Source: Mytilinidion resinicola (Eukaryota; Ascomycota; Dothideomycetes; Mytilinidiales; Mytilinidiaceae). From it: a DNA stretch of 64,000 nucleotides. A program made the translations under genes and the position numbers. Below the pieces are notes generated by a model. It saw only the letters and a program-made list of their open reading frames with translations. It was not told the DNA's origin and searched no databases. This document shows positions 58,102-64,000 of this stretch, one piece after another; within the stretch, counting starts at the first letter, position 1, and every line of letters starts with the position of its first letter. The stretch spans positions 1,821,656-1,885,655 of the forward strand of contig NW_022985442.1 of NCBI RefSeq assembly GCF_010093595.1, given 5' to 3'.

Positions 58102-58210
58102 CTGGCCTATATATATAGCCTCACGGAAACGGTAAGAATGTACAATAAAATAGTGAGGCTGTACAGCCTTCCCATTTCATATAGATGCGCGTGAGAATTA
58201 AGCGCCGGAG

Positions 58211-58322
58211 CTTCCTCCGAGCCCTCCGGACCAATTAGAAAATTAGACGTAAGAAGGGTGTATACGGAGTAGAAAAGGGGTGTACACCGAGTAAATATAG
58301 GGTGTATATTTAGCAGCGCCCT
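58211..58322 (-). repeat. Right terminal inverted repeat of MULE 1
   Basis: Inverted copy of 55074-55185, including the three ACACCC boxes (GGGTGT on the plus strand). The RIP-like differences are transitions. Confidence 0.88.
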
Positions 58323-58593
58323 TAAATATATAATTTATAGAATTATTATATTAATTTTATAATATTTTAATTAGGGGGCCACTAACTATACACCCCCTTT
58401 TAACTTAACGTACACCCCTTTTTTACTCCACGTACACCCCCCGTTTTAGCGCTTTACCACCTTCTAATTAGCTTAGAAGGTTACTCCGTAGCCTCTAATT
58501 CGCTTGCTTAACTTACTTACTAATTCTAAATACTTTCTCTAAATACAGCCTTAGTTATAATTAATTATATCCTCTTCCTCTCTTTTTATAATT

Positions 58594-58705
58594 TTACAGC
58601 GTATATAGCAGCGTATAAAGCAGCGTATAAAGCAGCGTATAAAGCAGCGTATATAGCAGCGCCTATAGCAGCGCCTATAGCAGCGCCTATAGCTATACCT
58701 ATAGC
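58594..58705 (+). repeat. Short tandem repeat inside MULE 2 (GCAGCGTATA-like)
   Basis: Units of AGCAGCGTATA and AGCAGCGCCTAT, 12 bp each, are repeated seven or more times, then grade into AGCTATACCT units. This corresponds in position to the Ala/Pro-rich tail coding region of the MULE 1 transposase. Confidence 0.75.
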
Positions 58706-59168
58706 TACACCTGTAGCTAAAAAGCGCAGCTAGCCGCCTGGTGTAAAGGATAAAGTACTATAGAAAAAGGTACTTTAAAGGCAAGATAGTACTTAGCCTA
58801 CGCCTTAGCCTGCGCCTTAGCCTATACCTTAGCCTTTGCCTTATTTTTAAGTATAGAGGCTTAGCTAAAAGGAGATTCTATATTAGCTTACAGTATATAA
58901 TAAGGAAATTAAGGGGTATATTAGGGTAAAAAGTAGGTGTAGGCGGCGATGCTAGAAGGCCAGGCTTAATATAAAGGAGCTGTAATAAGGTAAAGTTTTA
59001 ATAGGTTTAGTATACTATTAAGCACGTAGATACTTCTAGAATAGAATTCTAATCTATACTTACTTAGACTTAGATAATATAAGCTTATATATAAGCTTGT
59101 ACCTAAGGCTATATATAAGGCTATATAAATCGGTATAGCTATATAGCTATATATAAGCTCGTGTATAG

Positions 59169-59276
59169 TATTATATATAGCCTCGCGTATAGTATTATAT
59201 ACGGCCTTATATATAGCATTATATACGGTCTTATATATAGTATTATATACGGCCTTATATATAGCATTACGTACGG
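59169..59276 (+). repeat. 12-bp subterminal tandem repeat of MULE 2
   Basis: Nine consecutive 12-mers alternating between TATTATATACGG-like and CCTTATATATAG-like forms. These are the AT-shifted counterparts of the MULE 1 units at 58030-58101 and lie at about the same distance from the right end. Confidence 0.85.
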
Positions 59277-59547
59277 TTTTGTATATATTATTATATATAG
59301 AAAGACGTAAGGGTAAATACCCGGAGAAAGCTCCGGGCTCTCTAAGCTAATTAGAAGATAGTAAAGCGCTAAAATAGAGGGTGTATATAGAGTGAAAAAG
59401 AGGTGTATATAGAGTTAAAAAAGGGTGTATAGTTAGTGGCCCCTTTAATTATAGATCTAAAATACCTAATTTAGCTAGAAAAAAAAAATAAAGGTTTCTA
59501 AATAATAATAATAAAATAACTAGTATAATTACTAATAGTTATATTTA

Positions 59548-59700
59548 GGGACTAGTAATCTTACACCCCCTAATTCCTCCACGCACACCCCTTTTTTTGC
59601 TATTCGCACACCCCCCCCTTTTTAGCGCTTTACTATTTTCTAATTTACTTAGAGCAGTATAGAGCTTTCTCCGGGTATTTATATTTATATATCTCTGCAT
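59548..59700 (+). mobile_element. Single end of a third MULE relative
   Basis: GGGACTAGTAATCTTACACC at 59548 is followed by ACACCC boxes at 59563, 59585 and 59608 and by GCGCTTTACTATTTTCTAAT, the same inner block as in the MULE 2 ends. Downstream, 59725-59780 repeats GGCTATATAAATCGGTATAG, also found inside MULE 2. No matching right end was found. Confidence 0.7.
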
Positions 59701-60950
59701 ATAATACTATATATACGGCCGTATATAAGCTTATATATAAGGCTATATATAAGGCTATATAAATCGGTATAGCTATATAGCCTCTCCGTTTTACAGCTTA
59801 TTTTTTCTATTTCCTAATACTTTTAGTAGATTAGCCTTTCTTATATATATAAGGATTAGAGATAAATCCTTACCTATACTAGTCTTTTCTACTAGCATTT
59901 TAAGCAATTTCTAAGGCCTAGCTAAAGCTAAAAAATTAGATAGTTATTTTTTAGGGGACTTATTCCTATATACTATAGCTTTTATATAAATGTCCTACGT
60001 TTTTATATATATACCCTATTTACCTATAGTATATATAGCCCCGCTATATAGATGCTTTAGAAAGGAAGCTATAATAGTATAATAAAATATATCTATCTAT
60101 CTATACTTTTTTTATTTATTTTCTAGTATACTTAAATACTTAGTCTATTACCTTAAAAGGTAAGTCTAATACTACTTTTAAGGTCTACTTTTATTATATA
60201 CTACCTAGAATATATAGTAAATAAAGAATAAGTCTAGCTACTTTTAAGCAGTTACTTTAGTAGTATTTTAATAGACTAAGTATTAATTTTAGTATTAATA
60301 GCTGCTATAGGAATATAGTAGGTTTAATATACTAAAATATATAATTTATATTTAGTGCTTTAAACAGTTTATTATAGCTAAAGAAGCTAATAGTAATATT
60401 AAAAAAAAAGGTGTAGTGCTATTTAAAACTAATTTTGCATAGACTAGTTGTTAAAGGTATAGAGTTAATATAGAGAAAGATAGAATAAAGTTATATAGAT
60501 AGATAGATAGAAGTATATTACTTAAGTTCTTCTTTATATTAACGGCAGCGGAGCTGTATATATATATATATATATATACGTATAGTATTATAAAACGTCC
60601 TTTAACGCTTCTATAATATTATCTTACTTTTTTTATTTAAAACGTTTACTGTATTACGTTTAAATATATATAGTTTTAGTTGTTTTAAGAGCTTTATATA
60701 TAGGGATATAACGCTTATGCTATTATAATCCTTATACTAGTATATATTTTTATTTCTTTTTTATTTCTTTTCTAGATAACTGCTCTCTAATATTTACTTC
60801 TTTTTTTTAATTTTCGCGATAGGTTATTAGAATAAGAATAAGCAATATATTTTGTTATTCTATTGTTTATCTATTTATATATTTATTAAATAGATAGATT
60901 ATATATAGTACTAAGCGAAAAGCTTATATATATTAGCATTAAAAACACGA
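59701..60950. other. AT-rich decayed repeat DNA
   Basis: Saturated with TA steps and nearly free of CA, as expected after heavy RIP. It includes short (TA)n at about 60557-60577 and TAGA/TCTA-type microsatellites near 60085-60110 and 60498-60512. No coding remnant could be identified. Confidence 0.6.
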
Positions 60951-60999
60951 TGCAATCGACCCTATAGCATTTTGGAAATACAACCTAAGGAGGGCCCCT

Positions 61000-61127
61000 A
61001 GGGGCTATCCAAGGCCCTGCGAATAATTGTACGCAGCCTTAAAGCCCTACGAGTAGTGCCGGCGGCGTCGCGGTAGGTACACCGCGAATTGCGACCCCTA
61101 ACGCGCAGCCGCCCCAGCAACAGCATC

Positions 61128-61221
<94 letters not shown>

Positions 61222-61231
61222 NNNNNNNNNN

Positions 61232-61325
<94 letters not shown>

Positions 61326-64000
61326 CGCCAAAACTAACACCAAAACCCGAAGCCTATTAAGAACGTCCACCAGGACGTCCAAGACCTCGTCAACGAAGCA
61401 CACGGCATATAAGACCTCCTGCGGAATAAGCTAATCCAATCCCTCGAGATAAATGCGATCGTCTAAACCCTCTACAACTTTGCAGGACGCGTCCTGTTCG
61501 GCCTCTCGGATACCGCGATCGACCTACGGCAGACACTATGGAAAAAGCTGATAAAGATGATGGAGGACACGAAAAAGGAGGTACACGCGTTGTTAACGCA
61601 CGGGAAGACGTATACCGCAGCAGCAGCAGGCACAACACCATCAGCCATGCTAAGCGGCATGGCTGCGCAATACGGGAAGGCAGCAGGAAATGGGCAGTAT
61701 ACAGGGCAACCTATAAATGTCTATAAAATTACTATCTATATTAAGGATAATAATAAGCGAACTATAACTGCAGCAGATATAAATATAACTATCACCCAGA
61801 AGCTTTAAGCAGCCGGACTACCGGATATAATAAAGATTAGCGGTATAAAAAAGCTATAGAGTGGAGATATTAAGGTATATATCGCGGATAAGGCTATAAA
61901 GGAAGCACTGCTTAAGAAGAGGGAATAGGTGTAGGTGCTAGGTAAAACGGCACGTATATAACTGCCCGCAGTGCTAATAGAGGTATATAGAGTACCTAAG
62001 AACTTAAACCTAGAAAGCTAAACACTTAAAGATAATATTATTAGGGCTAACGCAATAATTAACCTAGGCCTAGTTATTAAGAAGATAATATAGAAGAATA
62101 AAAAGGGTATAAAGGCTGCGCGAGAGAACCCAGGCCGATACGCTAGCTTAATTATTGCCAGCGTGCGCACAGAAGCAATAGCAGACAAAGCTATTATAAA
62201 GGGATTTATAATAAGTAGATAATTACTAATAGCTTTAAGATATAAAGCAGGCTTTATAGCTATACAGTGCTTTAGATACCAGGGCTATAGGTATATTATA
62301 AAATACTATAAGAAGGACATCCGATATATAGTATACGCAGGGGAATATAATATAAAATAATGCACGGCAATAGATACTAAAAAGTGCGCCAACTATAAGA
62401 GAAACCACCCGGTATATAGTGCCGAATACAGCGTAAGGAAAAAGGCCTAGCTACGGGCTATATTAAAGAGGTGGGCGACGCCACACCGATATAATACTAA
62501 TAAGGGGCCGAGCTTATACACGCTCTAGGCCCTGCTAGGGGTATATATAACCTTAACCTAGTCTAGGAAAAAAAAAGCTGCTAATAATAATGCACGCGAA
62601 GGTAGTATAGAACTAGGGCCAGCGCTAACAGCACTAAAAAGAGTAGGATAACCGAAGATGTTTAAGTATTCTAACAAGAACCTAAGCTAGCCGAAAATTA
62701 ACGGAATAATATAGACTGCTCGTTTAACGCAGCAATTTTCCTATCTAACGCCTTTTTAGATACTGTATACTTTTTGCTTTATATTGCTATTCTTATAGCC
62801 TCTAACCTAGTTAACTTAATTAATAATATATAGAGATATAGATGGACTTTTACAACTTAAAACTGTTACCTAAGTGCCGTCCTTATAGGAAGATAATATA
62901 AGCTAGCAACTACGCGCCGAAATAGGTGCAGTAAATACCGCAGATACTATAGATATAGTTTAATATTAGAATAACTTAGTATACTTACTATTATATAGTA
63001 TAATATTAATAAAAGCCGTAAGACCTAGAAAAAGTTCCTAGAAAAAGCAGAGAAAGCCTAGCCTTAACTGCTAGTACTAGTAATATAAAAGCTATAGAAG
63101 AATATATAGTAATAAAAGTATATAACACTTTATATAAAGTTCTATTACCTTTTATATAGAGGAAGCCTATATATAAAAATATATATATATATTAATAAAA
63201 ACCTTAATATTAACTAGTAGTTAGTAAAGTACTACTTACTAGACCTTATTAGTAGAAAAAACATCTAAATTTATAATATCTACAACCCGAAACTAAACGG
63301 AATTATAGCCGCACTACCCCTACTGCTAAATAATAACAACGCGGAGCACGTTTTTATAGGTAATATAAACTTATATTACCTATTATAGGAAGGAATATAA
63401 GTAATAAATATAAAGGAGTAAGTAAAGAAGCTTATCCGTATTATAATAAAAGCAGGAATATACCTAGCTATAGAGAAAGGTATAGAAATATATAGGTAAA
63501 AGGAATATTATAGTCTATAATTAACCTTATATTTATAATAAAATAGCTAATATAATAAACTACTTTTTATATAGTATAAAAGGAATAGAACTATAATTTA
63601 GATTACCGCCCTATATATATAGAGTTCGATATTATTCTACTAAGCGTAGTAGAATAGCTATAATATTAGCTATAGAAGAATACTAACTAAAAAAAGGTGT
63701 AGAAGCACCTTTAAACCTAGCTAAATAAGCTAAATAACTAGAATAACTTTTAAAATATAGAGAAGGACCTTAATAAATTTACACGCCTTTTCTATAAATA
63801 TATACAGGCTATAATTACTGCTATAGTACCTATTATAAGGCTATTAAAATAGGTATTACTAGTATAGTTAGAAAAATGCTTAGAAAAAGTATATAAAACT
63901 AAAAGGGCGTATAGAACGTAGTGCTTATCGCGATTTATAAAGAACTAGATATTATACTATATCTAGTATAACTATAAAAAGAAAACTATATAAAAAAAAA
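61000..64000 (+). mobile_element. Non-LTR retrotransposon (LINE, Tad1-like), decayed and cut by the window end
   Basis: ORF1 begins near 61050 and is read with stops to about 62650. After the CAA repeat it reads DTAIDLRQTLWKKLIKMMED. The gag-type zinc-knuckle region (about 62260-62460) keeps CFRYQGYRYIIKYYKK, YAGEYN, KKCANYKRNHPVYSAE and RKKA, with several Cys changed to Tyr. A second ORF follows, in which YNPKLNGIIAALPLLLNNNN then EHVFIGDINLYYLLW (about 63270-63400) resembles the end of a LINE endonuclease domain. Reverse transcriptase is not reached or not recognisable. Stops fall at CAG/CAA-derived positions. The Tad1 assignment is an inference from ORF1 layout. Confidence 0.72.
61127..61326 (+). 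repeat. (CAA)n microsatellite in LINE ORF1, with assembly gap
   Basis: About 63 CAA units encode a poly-Gln, poly-Asn or poly-Thr tract depending on frame. Ten N's at 61222-61231 show that the assembly did not resolve the array, so its true length is unknown. Confidence 0.95.

Larger units (their letters stand above)
55074..58322 (+). mobile_element. Mutator-like DNA transposon (MULE 1), degenerate
   Basis: The element is bounded by terminal inverted repeats of about 110 bp: the left end begins AGGGCGCTGCTAAAT at 55074 and the right end is its reverse complement ending at 58322. Both TIRs share the same three ACACCC boxes and a GACGTAAGAAGG-type inner part. The interior holds a decayed MULE transposase (55305-57786) and a 12-bp tandem repeat near the right end. 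Flanking TTAATTA (left) and TTAAATA (right) may be a decayed target-site duplication. CpA-to-TpA stop codons indicate repeat-induced point mutation, but decay is moderate compared with neighbouring sequence. Confidence 0.88.
58374..59443 (+). mobile_element. Non-autonomous MULE relative (MULE 2), heavily mutated
   Basis: Inverted ends of about 110 bp begin GGGGCCACTAACTATACACC on the left and end at 59443 on the right. The element is flanked by TTTAATTA on both sides (58366-58373 and 59444-59451), a likely 8-bp target-site duplication. The interior keeps AAAAAGCGCAGCTAGCCGCC and TGGTGTAAAGGATAAAG (58720-58760), matching the AT-hook end of the MULE 1 transposase. It is therefore a deletion derivative, not an unrelated MITE. 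A tetradecamer-like run of GCAGCGTATA units lies at 58595-58690, and 12-bp repeats at 59169-59276. Confidence 0.85.

Noticed and set aside
61089..61403. Open frames over the CAA array on both strands
   Set aside because: They are produced by the trinucleotide repeat and cross an assembly gap.

Overview
The window looks like nuclear DNA of a filamentous ascomycete (Pezizomycotina, plausibly Dothideomycetes; the class is inference). Genes carry short introns of about 50-240 bp with GTAAGT/GTATGT-type donors. Families seen are typical of moulds: Zn2Cys6 regulator, PTH11/rhodopsin-type membrane protein, NmrA-like reductase, eL8, GPI18. The right end is an AT-rich block of transposons whose stop codons fit C-to-T (RIP-like) decay.

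Layout. 0.3-6.5 kb: U1 snRNP protein U1-C (+), NmrA-like reductase (+), aldo/keto reductase (-), UBE2G1-class E2 (-). 8-15.6 kb: minus-strand genes in series: a doubtful small ORF, a disordered protein, a VWA protein, a doubtful small membrane protein and a cysteine-less E2-like protein. 15.6-18.8 kb: long GC-rich gene-free stretch, then an MFS transporter (+). 20.8-26.5 kb: gene-poor relic sequence with degenerate repeats. 26.5-32.1 kb: secreted protein (+) and a 1031-aa C6 transcription factor (+). 32.8-34.35 kb: degenerate satellite of about 180 bp per unit. 34.5-42.9 kb: JmjC protein (-), rhodopsin-type membrane protein (-), GC-rich upstream island, SRPK-like kinase with an in-frame stop (-). 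45.5-53.9 kb: secreted Ser/Thr-rich protein (-), GPI18 (-) divergent from RPL8 (+), ornithine cyclodeaminase/mu-crystallin family protein (+). From about 54.7 kb: transposon block.

Transposon block. A 3.25-kb Mutator-like element (MULE) with about 110-bp terminal inverted repeats is followed by a 1.07-kb deletion derivative of a related element, a single end of a third relative, and a decayed non-LTR retrotransposon running off the window. All three MULE ends carry three ACACCC boxes spaced 22-23 bp. The two complete elements also carry 12-bp tandem repeats near their right ends. This two-tier repeat design is the most interesting signal in the window.

How genes fit together. Most are independent housekeeping or accessory genes. 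The tightest arrangement is 10.8-15.6 kb, where three or four minus-strand genes are separated by tens of bases. GPI18 and RPL8 share a 389-bp divergent promoter region. Exon coordinates were read by hand from splice consensus and reading phase; starts of single-exon genes were chosen by ATG position and family expectation.
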